From NCBI GenBank assembly GCA_037957365.1, contig JARHVA010000348.1:5678501-5742500 (forward strand): DNA of 64,000 nt, given 5' to 3'. Position 1 is the first letter of the stretch, and every line of letters starts with the position of its first letter. This DNA is from Torreya grandis. Taxonomy: Eukaryota; Streptophyta; Pinopsida; Cupressales; Taxaceae. The translations under genes were made by a program, and so were the position numbers. The notes beneath the pieces were generated by a model, which was given only the letters and a program-made list of their open reading frames with translations, searched no databases and was not told the origin of the DNA. Below are positions 44,900-56,486 of the stretch, in pieces.

Positions 44900-46000
44900 T
44901 ACCTTAAGGAATGTGGTATTAGATTCGAATTGATTCATTAATAAGTCTTGACATTTGGCTTGGCCAATAGCTTTGTTAAGTGTTTAAGGGGCAAAGGTTT
45001 AAACCTTATATTGAAGAGGAGTTAAAATAATTATAAAGAGTTTAAATAGATTATCATCAGTCATGTTATGGTTGGCCTTGTGGGCCAAATATTTCCATTG
45101 TTTGATAAAATCATGATCTGATTTAGTAGGAGATTACTTAGCATTAATTAAATGGCTAAGGCAATTTTTGAGAATGTTATTATGTTGAAATTATTTAACT
45201 AAAGTTTTGACTAAATTCTCTAGTTTTGAAATGAAATGTTGGGGAAGTTGGTTGTGCCATTCCAATACATCACTATCTAAGGTTTTAAATAGGAGTTTAG
45301 TGGTGGCAAAAGTATTAGTTTGGATTCCATCTTTATAAATATTGTGAAATGTCTTAAGAAAGGATGCAAGTCTTTAGTCCCATCATACTTGATAGTTGGA
45401 GATATGTTACCAATATCAATGGAAATAATGAAAGAAGATAAAGGCTCATTTTGGATGTTTTAGAGCATCTTGTTATTCATGATAGGTTGGGGAGTAACAT
45501 TTCTTACATCATCTCTAAGAGGTGGAGGAGTAATGTTTTGATTATTTTGAGAGAGTAAAACTAGAGGTTGATTAGCCATATTGATCAAATGATGTTGTAA
45601 TTACATCATTTGGGAGGTGTTAGACATTTACATTATGTTCATTTTTTTCATGAATTGTGAAAGGAGTTGGTTTATATAAATTGGTGGTTGGAATTTATAG
45701 GAAGATTCCTTAAATTGGCATTAAGGGGAGGGTTATTATGAGGTAGATTACTAGTGGGGTTGTTGGATAGACTTGAATCAATCATGCCCACATTGTGTTG
45801 AGATGATTGAAGGTGGGAATTATCTTGATAGTTACAAAAAGGATATGATACACCTAATTCATCTTAAGGCATGATTTAAACCATGTTAAAATACATAGAT
45901 GAAGGAGGGGAAGAAGTGCTCCAAGATCAAGGGTTCTATTTAAAAGTAAAGAAATGGAGAAAATAATACCCCATAAAGTGACTAAATGGATTCAAGTTAT
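44900..46000 (-). pseudogene. gag: Gag of the large Tat element (broken)
   Basis: Minus-strand frames with many stops. The best gag-like stretch is about 45460-44930: 'SDHDFIKQWKYLAHKANHNM', 'DNLFKLFIIILTPLQYKV', 'LNKAIGQAKCQDLLMNQFES'. Upstream is a Pro/Asn-rich N-terminal part. No zinc knuckle was found. Called from position between leader and protease and from capsid-like helices. Confidence 0.6.
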
Positions 46001-46079
46001 CTAAGAATATTCTAAAGGGGATTTCATGACAATTTATGAAAGGAACAAAATTTAGGAAAGGAGGAGAATCAGGGACATA

Positions 46080-47724
46080 GTTAGATAGATAGAGATTAAG
46101 TCGACCAATAGGGTTAGCCAACAGGTATAAAATCAACTAGGTCGATAGAGTATTAATGAAACACAAGCTGAGAAGAGTACATAGTCATATGGTTCAACTT
46201 TGTACTACTAGACATAAGTAAAAATAAAAAGATAAGAGACATAGTTATGTAGGTTGACTGTGTACTACAAGCATGAAGAAAGATATAGTCTGTAAGAGAC
46301 TGTATCGATCATAATGACATTATTCTAAAATAGGGGAATAATTTTGAAATATAATTGAAGCAAGAAGGAAAGAAAACACACAAATAATTGGATAAATATG
46401 AGTGATCAAATGGGGTCACACAACACAAAACCTTGCACCAACGCTAGCCAATACAAGTTTTTGTAATACAACATACAATGATTAGAGAACAAACAATGAA
46501 TTAAAAATTAAATTCTAAGTGATCATCTTGAGTGTTATTATATTATTATAAAGTGTTGATTTAAATGTGATAGAAGAGTTAGGTGAAATATGGAAATAAA
46601 AATTCAATCTATGGATGGTTTTAAGACATTTGGGTTGAAAAGGATCTGTATTGGCAATGGTACTAGCTTGGTATTGGGGTCTACCCCCTCACTTCATAAT
46701 CTCATAGTGATAAGGGTGTCAGGTGATTTGATAATATATACCATTAACCATGTATTTATACTTGGAAAAAAAACCAAGTCAACTTCCCCTTTAGTGATGA
46801 AATGTAAGTAGGTAGGCCTTGGGAAGACAAGTGTTTAAATGCATTTTGAATATTATGTGATTTGGTAGTGTGTGAAAAAGAGTAAAATAGTATAACTAGA
46901 ATGGTAATTTTTAAAAACCACCTATTTAGAATATGTGAATTACTCTAAGAATATAAACAATTGAAAATGAAATGTGAATTAATTAATAACAAATAATTTT
47001 TAATTTATTAATTAAGAATAATATAGAGTCAGTTCAAGCGACACTATATGCAAGTAATATAGAACAAAGTCAATTGGGTTGCTACTATTATGTAGAATCA
47101 TGGTCTTTAAGAACATAGTCAAACAAGTTGACTATGTCTGTCAAATAGAAGATATACTACAAAACTAAGTCAGTCAGGTTGACTTAGTTTGTTGTAGGGT
47201 TGCACTTTTGAAGATTGCTAATTTGTGAAAAATAAAACTAAATAAAATACTGAAATGATAGAGAGTGGAAAGAAAAGATCCTTGGTGGGATTGAGGATGT
47301 TTAATATTGCAAATTTTATGTTGAAATTCCTTAATTTATGCTTTTAAATTCTATAAATTAGGTCAACTAGCTTGACCAAGTTCAGTAAAACCCTGTATGC
47401 TAAAGAAGAACAAAGAATAGGGTTGACCTCTTTGATAGTGTTTATTGACCTATATGTTGGTCGAAAGAATTAGATGATAAAGTTGACCTATTCAAATTTA
47501 TATGCTAATTTGGAATTAAAAAAGAGTACTGTGTCAACTTGTTTGACCTATTAACCTGTAATTGATGAAGACTTGCACATACATAATAGAGTCATTTTGA
47601 AGCAGCTATGTGTTAAACTTGCACACAAAAAGTTAGAAATATATAAATTGGTTTGATACAATACTACAAATATGGAAAAATATAATAAGATGATTAAAAT
47701 TGTAGTGAAATAAAACCTACAAGG
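46080..47724 (-). promoter_or_regulatory. Long 5' leader of the large Tat element with recurrent GTCAA-N5-TTGAC inverted repeats
   Basis: Noncoding on both strands (ORF 46590-46811 shows no domain). Perfect inverted repeats: 47113-47137 (ACATAGTCAA, 5-nt spacer, TTGACTATGT); 47361-47377 (GGTCAA, 5 nt, TTGACC); 47533-47547 (GTCAA, 5 nt, TTGAC); and 47162-47190 with 11-bp arms and a longer spacer. Degenerate copies are near 46131, 46179 and 46239. TTGAC is the core of the W-box bound by WRKY factors; whether that applies to a transcribed leader is open. Confidence 0.6.
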
Positions 47725-47748
47725 GTTAGATTCGTGTTGGGTTCACCA
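47725..47748 (-). other. Primer binding site resembling tRNA-Trp
   Basis: On the minus strand, 3 bp inside the 5' LTR, TGGTGAACCCAACACGAATC. It is close to the complement of the 3' end and T-arm of plant tRNA-Trp as I remember it (TGGTGAACCCGACGTGAATC), with differences that are mostly transitions. Read on the plus strand it looks like a T-arm plus CCA, but no tRNA body is present. Confidence 0.65.
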
Positions 47749-47751
47749 TAA

Positions 47752-48928
47752 TGTATGCAATGGGAAATGCATCAGATCTATAAATCAATCCTCGCTTAGT
47801 GAAGATAAATCCTACTTATACTTCCAATTATGGATACATTATATATTCGAGTTCATGACCAAGATGGATTTAATATACCTTACCAAGGAATATCTTATCA
47901 TAATAATATCACTAGGGAGGGTTCCAAAGCCTCTAGTTTAGCAAAAATACATAATAACCCTAAAAAGGTCTTATGCTTTCATATTTACTAAACTAATAAC
48001 AAGTAAAGTAAAAATATAATCTAGTGCTCACCAAATCTTGTGGTATAAGGTGGGGGTAATGAAAAGTAAACATGCATGAGATAATCTTATTGAAGTTATT
48101 TATAGGTAAAACCCTAATGCATGGAGAGAACAATATATTCAAAAGTTATTACTTATGCTACTTCTATCTACTAAAGAGAGGATCCAAGTTAGAGATACTT
48201 ACCTTGAAGATGAACTTATTAGACTTAATCTATCCCTTGGCCAAAGGTGCTTCATAATAGGTTGTTTTAGTTTGTAAAGATCACTAAGAAAGGCCAAAGC
48301 ATCCAAGACTTCTCCACAAGACAAGTTTATTATCCAAGTAAAAACCCTAAGCTAAGACTCCCCTAGTAGAATGGTGGAAGAGTAGATTGTAACAAAAGCA
48401 CAAATAAATAATTGCATCTTGTTGTCTCTCTAATAATGGAGAAATGGATGTGTTTGTAGAGGTAGATCTAACCCCAATCCTTTTTGAAATTTTAGGCTGA
48501 CAAGGTCAACCCAATCAACCTTGTATCATTATTGACAAAAATAAATCAGGTCTTGGTCTATGTTGACTAAGGGTTGACCTAGACCCCAAATAAGTTTTAT
48601 CAATTAAATTACAAGTTTTATGGGGCTAATAGTGTAATGTAAACCATCAAAAAGGGTTTTAGGCTAGGGAAGGGATGATGAAAGTGGAAAATGACTAGAG
48701 GAGGGTGAAAAATAGGAGGCAAGGATTAGGAGAATGGTTTTAGGATATGGTTGTATAGATAACAAGTGGTAGAAAGGGATACAAATCTTGTGAAGCACTA
48801 ATGGTCTACCCACTACTTTCTCAGTGCACACCTTAAGGCATGAACTTAGAGAGATTGAGACTCGATGGGTTTTTTCAAGATAGAAAACATCAATAATTGA
48901 TAAATTTTAAAAATATTATGTGTAAACA
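47752..48928 (-). repeat. 5' LTR of the large Tat element (intact, 1177 bp)
   Basis: Uninterrupted partner of the split LTR 27681-28087 plus 36405-37163. Plus-strand ends TGTATGCAAT ... GTGTAAACA. It preserves the pre-insertion sequence ...TTACTTATGCTACTTC... where the other copy was hit. It has the inverted repeat region AAGGTCAA-CCCAA-TCAACCTT at about 48505, decayed relative to the perfect 36754 copy. Confidence 0.92.
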
Positions 48929-51159
48929 TTAGGTCTCTCCATCAGTTTTCACACTAGTTCCATGAGTGCCCATATATCATCTAGAAGCTTTGGAAGCATA
49001 TGAGTAGACTCACACACTCATACCTTGATTTAGGAGAAGGTATGAAATAAACTATCCACCCCATCTTAAAATATCTATGGTAGCAACAACTGAGAAACAC
49101 TGATTATAAGGCTTCACCTCAAACATTTAAATGATGAAATGAAGAAAAGTGGCATTGACCTGATGTAAATATTTAACCCTCTCTCTCATCATCAATTAAG
49201 GATAATAATCATATATATGAGAGGCCAAGATTATTCCTATTGTGGTCAAACCACTATATAATATCTTCCCTACAAGTGCATAAATGAGGTATGACATTAC
49301 ATATATGGGTATTGATCACCTTGCACAACTATTTGTGGATTATCATTGATTGATTAAGCATAATTGATATATTACTCATTGGTTGAGTAATGCAGATATA
49401 TTTGTAATCATACTTCCTATGACCCTACTCCTCTCTATGATTACATATTATATCATTGCACAATATTGATTTAGGTTATATTATTTGATATTATCTGCAT
49501 GATTGGATACTTCCCTAGCCTATTATGTACCCCTCTATACATTCCTTGCACTTTTTTGGCCCTCTAACTCACTGTTGGACCCTTCTTGTACTTCTTGGGA
49601 CCATTAAAGAGACCCATTGACTACCCAAAGCCTTATTTTAACCTAGATCATGGCTTATGGGGCTAACCCATAGCCTAGGCAACATGTTACCCACATAAGC
49701 CATGGCCTAGGCCATAACCCAGCTAGAACACATGTTTTTACCCTCAAACAACCATGAATGTGTCGATTTGGTCTTTTTGGCTCTTAGATGACCTATATAA
49801 CTCCATTTTAATTCCTCTCTCTACCTCTCCTTCATTATTTTGATGAGTTATTAATTATTTGAACTCTCACACCTTCTTGAATCCCTCTTGATTCATTCTT
49901 GGTGCTCTTGGGCTTGGATCGTGATAGAGGATCCTTACACACTTGCATATTGACTTGGAGACTCCGTTGCTACTTTCAATTGATCTTGTTTCCTTATGGA
50001 TTTCTCCTAGCTTCTAAAATTTTTAGTGAACCAAATTTATGCACTTAGTTTAGGATCTCACATTGATACACACTCCTACTTCACCTTCTCCTTGCTTGTG
50101 GGAATTGGTTTGGATAAGGCTCTCCACTACAACCTAGTATTCTTCCATAACTGAATCAAATTTGGAAACCTAATTGGTAGATCATTTTCATTGTTATTTT
50201 AATATTTATCTAAGGGCACTTTATTATGTAAAGTGAAACTCCATTATTTTAGTGTAGTGTGCATGTTAGGGTTTAGTGTTTTTATGCTAGTTTAGCTTCA
50301 TTTGAAGGTGTTAGAGTATATTTTTAAGTTTATGCATCCTATCAATCTTGAAAACATTTTTTCCCTTTAAAAATGTCTTTCATTACATAGGATTACTTGA
50401 TTTTGAATCATCACATTACTTTGTGAATGCTCTTATGTTTGATTATCTTAGTTTACTTGCTTAAAAATGGCATTCCCTTTGTTAAGGTTAGATATCACAT
50501 GCTAGACATAGTTATTAGCTTAGGTTTTGAAAGTGCATGCTTTCTCTTTATTTCTCTTGAAAACATCATTTCCCTTTTGAAATCATCTTTCAAATGATAG
50601 AATTTAATGCTCTTAAAACACATTTCTTTCTTGGTAAATCTCTTTTGTTCAAGTAGTTTACTTTCTTATTATTTAAGCATTGAATTCTCTCCATTAACTA
50701 CTTGCTTTACTATGGTTATACCCATTAGAGTTACCTGCATCCTTTGTGTGCTTGATCATGTTATCCCTAACCTAGTTTACAAGCCAATCTATAGTTTGGT
50801 GCAAGCCAAAAAACTAGATAGCCTATATAGATCTCTAGTAGCCCATATCATCCCTAAGCCTCTTAACCTTCTAGGTGTTTACTTAAGTACCTTGTGTACC
50901 CCCTGCCAAACTCTAATGAATCCATTTAGATTCTTGAAGCTACATTATAGCATGCCTGGTGAGACCCACATAAGGTATCATTATAGTTCTAGCATGTTTA
51001 GAGATCTCTTAGCTAATTCCTCTCTAATAGCTGAATGGATTTACTTTTAGTTATGTTTTGGCTCTCTTTAGTTGTTTGATCTTACCTTAGTTTTGTGTTC
51101 TTCTCCCTGCTAGTTCTCTATTCATTTGCATTTTTATTATTTCTCATGTTTCTCTTATT
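48929..51159. other. No recognised gene; possibly 5' LTR and leader of the next plus-strand Gypsy
   Basis: AT-rich with pyrimidine-rich stretches near 49800-49900, a common look of LTR ends, but I found no repeat partner or primer site. An open frame of 147 codons at 50607-51050 has no domain I recognise and low-complexity Leu/Ser content. Inference: upstream part of the Gypsy whose gag begins near 51200. Confidence 0.4.
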
Positions 51160-51169
51160 TCATTACATC

Positions 51170-52797
51170 TATGGCTAATATCTCACCCTTAGGATGCCAA
51201 TCCTACTAGATTTAGGGTCTTGTCCTTGAGCTCACTCATGAAAAGGCTGAGGTTGTAATGGAATGCCATAGACACCATAGGATCCAGGGGGTTCCCTCAG
51301 CCTAGTATAGTCACATTGACCCTCTCATGTTAGACAAGGAATAAGATTAGAAAATATTTAACCAAAAAAATCACTCACCTTTCCACCAGTTTGAGCTTTA
51401 CTTGTCTGATGATACCTCCTTGAGATTCTGAGCCTAATTTTCATTCCCCTATTAGGGGTGAAGATGAACACCTTTATAATTGAGGTCTAATGAGTTATGC
51501 ACAATCATTGATAATTATCATAGGTAACTTCATGTGAATGAAGATCATTTTTATTCCCATCAGAGTAGGCAATGTGCTTCCTTTAGGGATAGATATTGCA
51601 CCCATTCCAATTTAAATGCTTTGATGATTTCTCATGTGAGTCCCCCAACACTTTTTTTATAGGAGACTTCATGGTAATTCCCCCTTGCGTCCATGTTTAG
51701 AGACACAATCATCATGACTCGAGGAGGCATCCACTTCCCATGGAGTCCTCCCATCCTCCTAGCCCCTCCTTTAGAGTCTTGGATGAGCATGTTGATTTAG
51801 ACCACCAATTGTAGATTAGAGACCCTTAGGATGCTTATCCTAAACATTGGATCCCTCATGTAGACTCTCATATTATGTCACATAGACAACACCATGGAGA
51901 CCCATGTCACCATGACCATATCCTTAAGTATGCCATGACATCTCATCATCCCTATAGGGAATGATACCTATCCCATAGTCATTCTACACCTTGTGATTAA
52001 GAGGATATCCATCAAGAACATCTCCCACATCAAGAGATGCCTCAATATTATCTCCATCACAACCATGGTTTTGATGAGTCCTACTAGTATAGGTACCATC
52101 ATGACCTCCATAGGCCTCCTCAAGGAGTTCATCATTAACCTACTACCAACTATGCCTATGAATATCTATATAGGAATCCTCTATCACCTTAGGTGTGTAT
52201 TATTCCCATTTCTACTCTAATCCCTAAACTTCCCAAGTTTAATGGGACTCTAGATGATAATCCCATGGAACATATCATGACATTCATGAAGGCATGTATG
52301 GATTAGGAACATGATGAAGGTATGATGTTAAAGCTCTTTGATTTATCCCTATGAGTTAAAGCTCTCATTTGATTCCATAATCTACCATCATATTCTCTTT
52401 CTAGCTTCCAATTCTTTCTAGATGACTTCCTTTAGTACTCTAATATCTCTAGACTATTTAACCTTGACATCCAATCACTCACCTCCATGGTGCAAGCCAA
52501 GGGTGATTAAAACTTTGAATTCATATATAGGTGGAATTCAACTATCCATACATATAAGAAAAGGTTCTTGGATGATAAACTTTAGGATATGTTCATATGA
52601 GCATTAAGGTAGGAGGTTCACCTTGAGGTCTTCAAGCGTGAACCCACCTCTTCTGGTGAAACTATTAATGAGTGTCTAAATATTAAAGTATTTGAGGTGC
52701 ATGAAAGCATTTAACCCATGCCAACTCAAAACATTAGTGTGGTTAGTGATGGTGTTACCAAGTCTTAATTTGAGATGAAAGATAATAAGGATGACTA
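51170..52797 (+). pseudogene. gag: Gag of the plus-strand Gypsy (first part)
   Basis: From about 51170 ('MANISPL') a His/Ser/Pro-rich N-terminal part with many stops. The capsid core at about 52215-52700 reads 'LPKFNGTLDDNPMEHIMTFM', 'GMMLKLFDLSL', 'FHNLPSYSLSSFQFFLDDFL', 'FEFIYRWNSTIHTYKKRFLD' and 'TSSGETINECLNI', a clear Retrotrans_gag pattern. In-frame TAG/TGA stops fit CAG, CAA or TGG codons. Interrupted at 52797 by the Copia insertion. Confidence 0.8.
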
Positions 52798-53685
52798 TGT
52801 AGGGAAATCCAAGAACAAACACACCTGTTCTGATTCCTCTTGTTAGGATCTTACTCCTCAGAAAGAGCACAATATGATTACCAAATATAAGCAATTAAAT
52901 ATGCAGAAATAACCAGAAACACAAGTAACTAGAATTCACCAATAGCATAGAATATGAGAGACAATACACTATCTTGTATTAACACTTTACAGAAAAGAAT
53001 ACTACAAAGAGCCGCCACACTCTTCCACCTTATAGAGGTTTCCCACACCTCAAGTGTATAGTAATTATTCTTCACAACACTCTCCTACACAAAAAATGGT
53101 CCCAACAACCAACTCACACATAGAATTGGTGTTCACCTCTCCAACCAATCAGTAATAACCCTGCCGGTACAGCAAGCACTCTATAGCACTTCAAGTTGAT
53201 CTCCCGTGAACCTGCAACCTGCAATTCAATAGACCAAACTTACATGTAGATCCCCTATGAGCTTGCAACAAACTACAACTCAAAGATCTTACAATGGAAG
53301 GAACTCTTCCTTTTTATCTCATACATATATAATACATGCCAATGGGTCTATAAATAGATCCCAAACTTAAACAATAACTTAGACTCTTAATTTAGACAAT
53401 TATCCTCGCAGCTCAAGACTCTAACTGGTCTTTACATGCAAACACTTCGTTCACTTAACTAACTATCCATGCAATGAATAGTTCTAGAACACATAGGTGA
53501 CCGACGCCGGTCCCTGCTTGCCTGGTTTTGTCGACGTCAGTCGACTTTCTATCGTCGCCGGTGGCCTTCTACACTGGTCACGACCGACGTCGGTCCTAAT
53601 GCCGATGCCGGTGCTCTTATATCTCAACAACCTTCTGTTCCCACTATTTGCAAAGAGTTGAAGCTTTTAGCTCCACAACCTAACA
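52798..53685 (-). repeat. 3' LTR of the Copia relic
   Basis: Plus-strand start TGTAGGGAAATCC, end ...CCTAACA (minus-strand TGTTAGG). It holds the CG-rich palindrome block at about 53495-53612. The directly adjoining polypurine tract (ATCTCCCACTT at 53686-53696 in plus) confirms minus orientation. Confidence 0.94.
53495..53612. promoter_or_regulatory. CG-rich palindrome array in U3 of the relic's 3' LTR
   Basis: About five motif copies, including CCGACGCCGG, a GTCGACGTCAGTCGAC-like decayed form, CCGACGTCGG at about 53584 and CCGATGCCGG. The corresponding block of the 5' LTR (57185-57303) has further decayed copies, differing by many C/T and G/A changes. Confidence 0.6.
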
Positions 53686-53769
53686 ATCTCCCACTTGGAG
53701 ATAAACAGCTGTAACCTGTACCTGTACCTGTACACCATCTAGTTTGTTCCCTTGGCTTTGTATCCCTCC

Positions 53770-54660
53770 TCAAGATCGCTCTTGAAGACCAACCACCACA
53801 AATCCTATAGTGCAAAACCTGTCATCCAAATTACCTGCCACATCTACATCTACAACCATGTAGATAAGAACTTGACCCTGCATAGCATGTGCACCTGCTG
53901 CTAGTCCCACTGAACTGCCCTTCAGTATTACTTTCCCAGATTGACTCCAAACTTGTGACAACTCCCACTGCTTAAGAGAACTTAGGTTTAGTACATACCA
54001 TGCACTTAACCTCATTATGTGAATCAAGACACCTGTTCTGTGAACTGTCCAACCATCGGCGTGCTAACCGGTCTCACACAATCATCTTAAAACAAAGTCA
54101 ACAAGACCTCCATGTCTCTAGAACACACTCATGCCAAAGAATCTTGCTGCTCCCAGATTCTCCATGACACACCCCTGAACTAGCTTTACCTTTAGTTCAG
54201 CAATACCTGTATATGTAACCCTAAAACAAGCACATCATACAGAAATAGGATAATGTAGCTAATATTATCCAACATGGTAAAGAGAAACACAATGATCAAA
54301 CCTCCATTGTCCTGCAGCTTATACAAGACCATATACCCTGATCTTCCGTCTCACATATCCATTTCTGCTCTTCTTCATCCTAAACATCCATTCGTCTCTC
54401 AGTGCTTACTTCCAGCTGGCAACTCTACCCAAAACACCTGTTTGGTTCTCCTCTAAGGAATCACATCATCATCCATGCCAAGCTCCCACTGTTTCCTGGA
54501 TCTACCTGTTCTGCTTCTTTAATAACTTCCTAGTTCTATACCATAAGTGAGCAACAAGTAGTGTAAAGAAGGGAAATGATGAATTTAAGAACTTACTTAC
54601 ACCTTCAGTCCTCCATATGGGTGCTTGAGACTCCATGACAGCTAGCTGTCCACCCAAAAT
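53770..54660 (-). pseudogene. RT and RNase H fragments of the Copia relic
   Basis: Pieces align in order with the intact pol: a tether end ('SQAPIWRTEGVSK', about 54640-54590); an RT start near 54440-54310 ('ENQTG' then decayed text matching 'LPAGKRTLKNRW'); a piece near 54260-54190 where the YVDD box is shortened so the catalytic Asps are lost; and an RNase H piece at about 53890-53800 ('VVDVDVAGNLDDRFCTIGF', like VDSDMAGDLDGRRS). Most of RT between them is deleted. ORFs at 53770-54027 and 54502-54765 cover parts. Confidence 0.72.
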
Positions 54661-54667
54661 TCGTCTC

Positions 54668-54868
54668 AATGACCGATGCTGGTCACATCTCAGTCTACAG
54701 CCGACTGATGTCAGTTCCCTATGACTGCCACCTTGTCGACGTTGGTTTCCCCTAGCCGACGCCAATCGTTATCTACCTCGAGTCACTGACATTAGGCTGC
54801 ACATAGCCGACGTCGGTCCCTGTCTAGATGCTGACGTCAATTTTCCTGCTGACGTCGGTCTCTATGTT
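54668..54868 (-). repeat. Decayed CCGACGTCGG array in the tether of the Copia relic
   Basis: On the plus strand: CCGATGCTGG, CCGACTGATGTCAG, TCGACGTTGG, CCGACGCCAA, CCGACGTCGG (about 54809), GCTGACGTCAA and GCTGACGTCGG. Same place between integrase and RT as the 21-bp repeat of the intact element, with C-to-T/G-to-A decay and irregular spacing. It shows the array predates the split of the two families and survived a deletion that removed the neighbouring integrase core. Confidence 0.7.
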
Positions 54869-54979
54869 TTTCTAGTGAGACCTGACTTTTTCCTGTGAGC
54901 TCCTTTTAGATCAAACCCTTGTCCAAATCACCCTTGCTCTGCTCAGAATTCCTCTGCACCTTGTGCTGAACTCTGTCCG

Positions 54980-55560
54980 TCACCTTCTCCTTGAAAACCA
55001 AGGCTTTCTTGTTCTTGTCACTAACTTCACCTTCTTCTTTTGCATACAGAAACCACGATCCATGCCTTCCAAAACTGAAAGCATACTCTTTGACTCAAGA
55101 ACAAACATCTCCTTCTTATCTATGTGACGAAGCCTATTAAGCCACATCTCTGAATCTACAGCTGAAGTAGATAACCCAGAAAGAGAATCAGTAATACAAG
55201 TAGATAGATAAAGCGTACCTACTTTCTTACCTCTAGATACAACAAGTGTACCCTTGGTAACCTTCCAAGAGTCCACTGTGAGAGTTATTGTGCAACCCTC
55301 ATCACCCAAACTTCTAACAGAAATTAAATTCTGCTCCAGAATTGGGACATGCATGACCTCCTTTAACACCCATGTGTCACCTGTCTATAGTTTCAGCTTC
55401 ACTTTTCCTTTGCCAACCATCTGACAAGGCTTACCATCCCCTACACAAATTTCTCCAAAGTCTCCCTGGACATACTCATGAAAAAATTCCCTATGTGGGG
55501 ATGCATGAAAAGAGGCACTAGAATCTAAAACCCAAGATTCTAATTTATCTAAAGAACATA
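54980..55560 (-). pseudogene. Protease and pre-integrase segment of the Copia relic
   Basis: Minus strand. Protease 'ESWVLDSSASFHASPHREFF' (DSSAS where the intact element has DSGAS), then 'VGKGKVKLKL' followed by a TAG where the intact copy has CAG. 'EVMHVPILEQNLISVRSLGD' and 'MWLNRLRHIDKKEM' form the GAG-pre-integrase region. After 'RGFC' the text jumps to sequence corresponding to the far side of the integrase core, so roughly 0.7 kb including D, D and E is gone. Open piece: 54980-55369. Confidence 0.82.
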
Positions 55561-55561
55561 C

Positions 55562-56377
55562 CAGAGCATCCTATGTAATGTAATCCGTAACATTTGCTTC
55601 TTCTCCATGTCCTTCTTGCTGATCTTCACCCAATCTGCAATCTCTCTTTAAGTGCCCTTGCTTTCCACATTTCCAGCAGGTTATTCTGCCATACCTGGAC
55701 TTGGATCTACTGCTTATCTTCGACCTTGATCTCCCACGCTCTATCTTCTCTCTTTGCCTTCCTCTGCCTTCAACACTCAAAGCATCTCCTGATGATTCAC
55801 CTATGCTTTTCCTGCGTATCTCTTCATTCAAGATCACACTCACAACATCATCCACTTTTAAGACTTTTGAAGCAGACACAGAGTTAGAAACTGCCATTAC
55901 CAAACCTTCCCAGCTTTCAGGTAATGAACACAAGATTAAGAGAGCTCTAATTTCATCATCAAATACAATATTGACTGAACTTAATTGGTTTACCAAACCA
56001 TGGAAATCACTAAGATGGCTATGAATAGATCCACCTTCCAACATTTGCAAATTAAATAAACGCTTCATAAGAAATACCTTATTAGAAGCTGAGGGTTTTT
56101 CATATAAATTTGCCAAAGATTCCATCAACTCCACCGTTGTCTTACACTTTGATAAGCTAGAAATCACAGATGATGCAAGACTCAATCTAATAGATCCTAG
56201 AGCCTTCTGATCAAGAACCTCCCATTCTTCATCCTTCATATTCTGGGGTTTGCAACCAACCCCACCCAACAGTAAGTATAAATCTTTTTGATACAGATAG
56301 TCCTCAATCTACAGCCTCCATAATTGGTAGTTCTTGCCATTAAAATTTTCCATTCATAGCTTACTGTCTTCTACCAT
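55562..56377 (-). pseudogene. gag: Gag of the Copia relic, three in-frame stops
   Basis: Minus-strand ATG at 56377 ('MVEDSKL' then TGA). A TAG follows at 'WRL*IEDYLYQKDLYL', where the intact copy has CAG. From 56269 to 55571 it is open with the same gag core as the intact element ('KALGSIRLSLASSVISSLSK', 'LLILCSLPESWEGLVMAVSN'), an Arg/Ser-rich part and a CCHC knuckle 'CWKCGKQGHLKRDC'. The third stop (TAG, 55571-55573) comes just before protease; the intact copy has CAG at the likely matching place. Confidence 0.9.
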
Positions 56378-56472
56378 TGCTCAACTCCCACTCAAACAGA
56401 AACCGTGTGAGTAACCTGTAATCAAAACACACTACCCAGATCTAAACCAATCTGTTAGTATCCCAACCAAAA

Positions 56473-56484
56473 GCTCTGATACCA
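56473..56484 (-). other. tRNA-iMet primer binding site of the Copia relic
   Basis: GCTCTGATACCA on the plus strand, that is TGGTATCAGAGC on the minus strand, two bases inside the 5' LTR. Identical to the site in the intact Copia element. Confidence 0.93.
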
Positions 56485-56486
56485 AT

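Larger units (their letters stand above)
27681..48928 (-). mobile_element. Large Tat-type Ty3/Gypsy element, minus strand, interrupted in its 3' LTR
   Basis: 5' LTR 47752-48928; 3' LTR in two parts, 27681-28087 and 36405-37163, split by another element. Without that insertion the element is about 12.9 kb. On the minus strand: primer site resembling tRNA-Trp, a ~1.6 kb leader, gag, protease, RT, RNase H, additional RNase H, integrase, then ~2 kb to the 3' LTR. All ORFs are badly broken. The LTRs differ by roughly 18% in the part I compared. I found no convincing target duplication (left flank TGGTT, right flank TTAGG). Confidence 0.88.

Noticed and set aside
47723..47748. tRNA-like 3' end (GGGTTAGATTCG...GGGTTCACCA)
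   Set aside because: Only a T-arm and CCA are present, directly next to an LTR; it is a primer binding site on the minus strand, not a tRNA gene.
50607..51050. 147-codon plus-strand ORF
   Set aside because: No recognisable domain, Leu/Ser/Tyr-rich, lies in likely Gypsy leader; not enough to call a gene.
55594..56024. Plus-strand ORFs 55594-55887 and 55701-56024
   Set aside because: Antisense shadows of the relic's gag frame on the minus strand.
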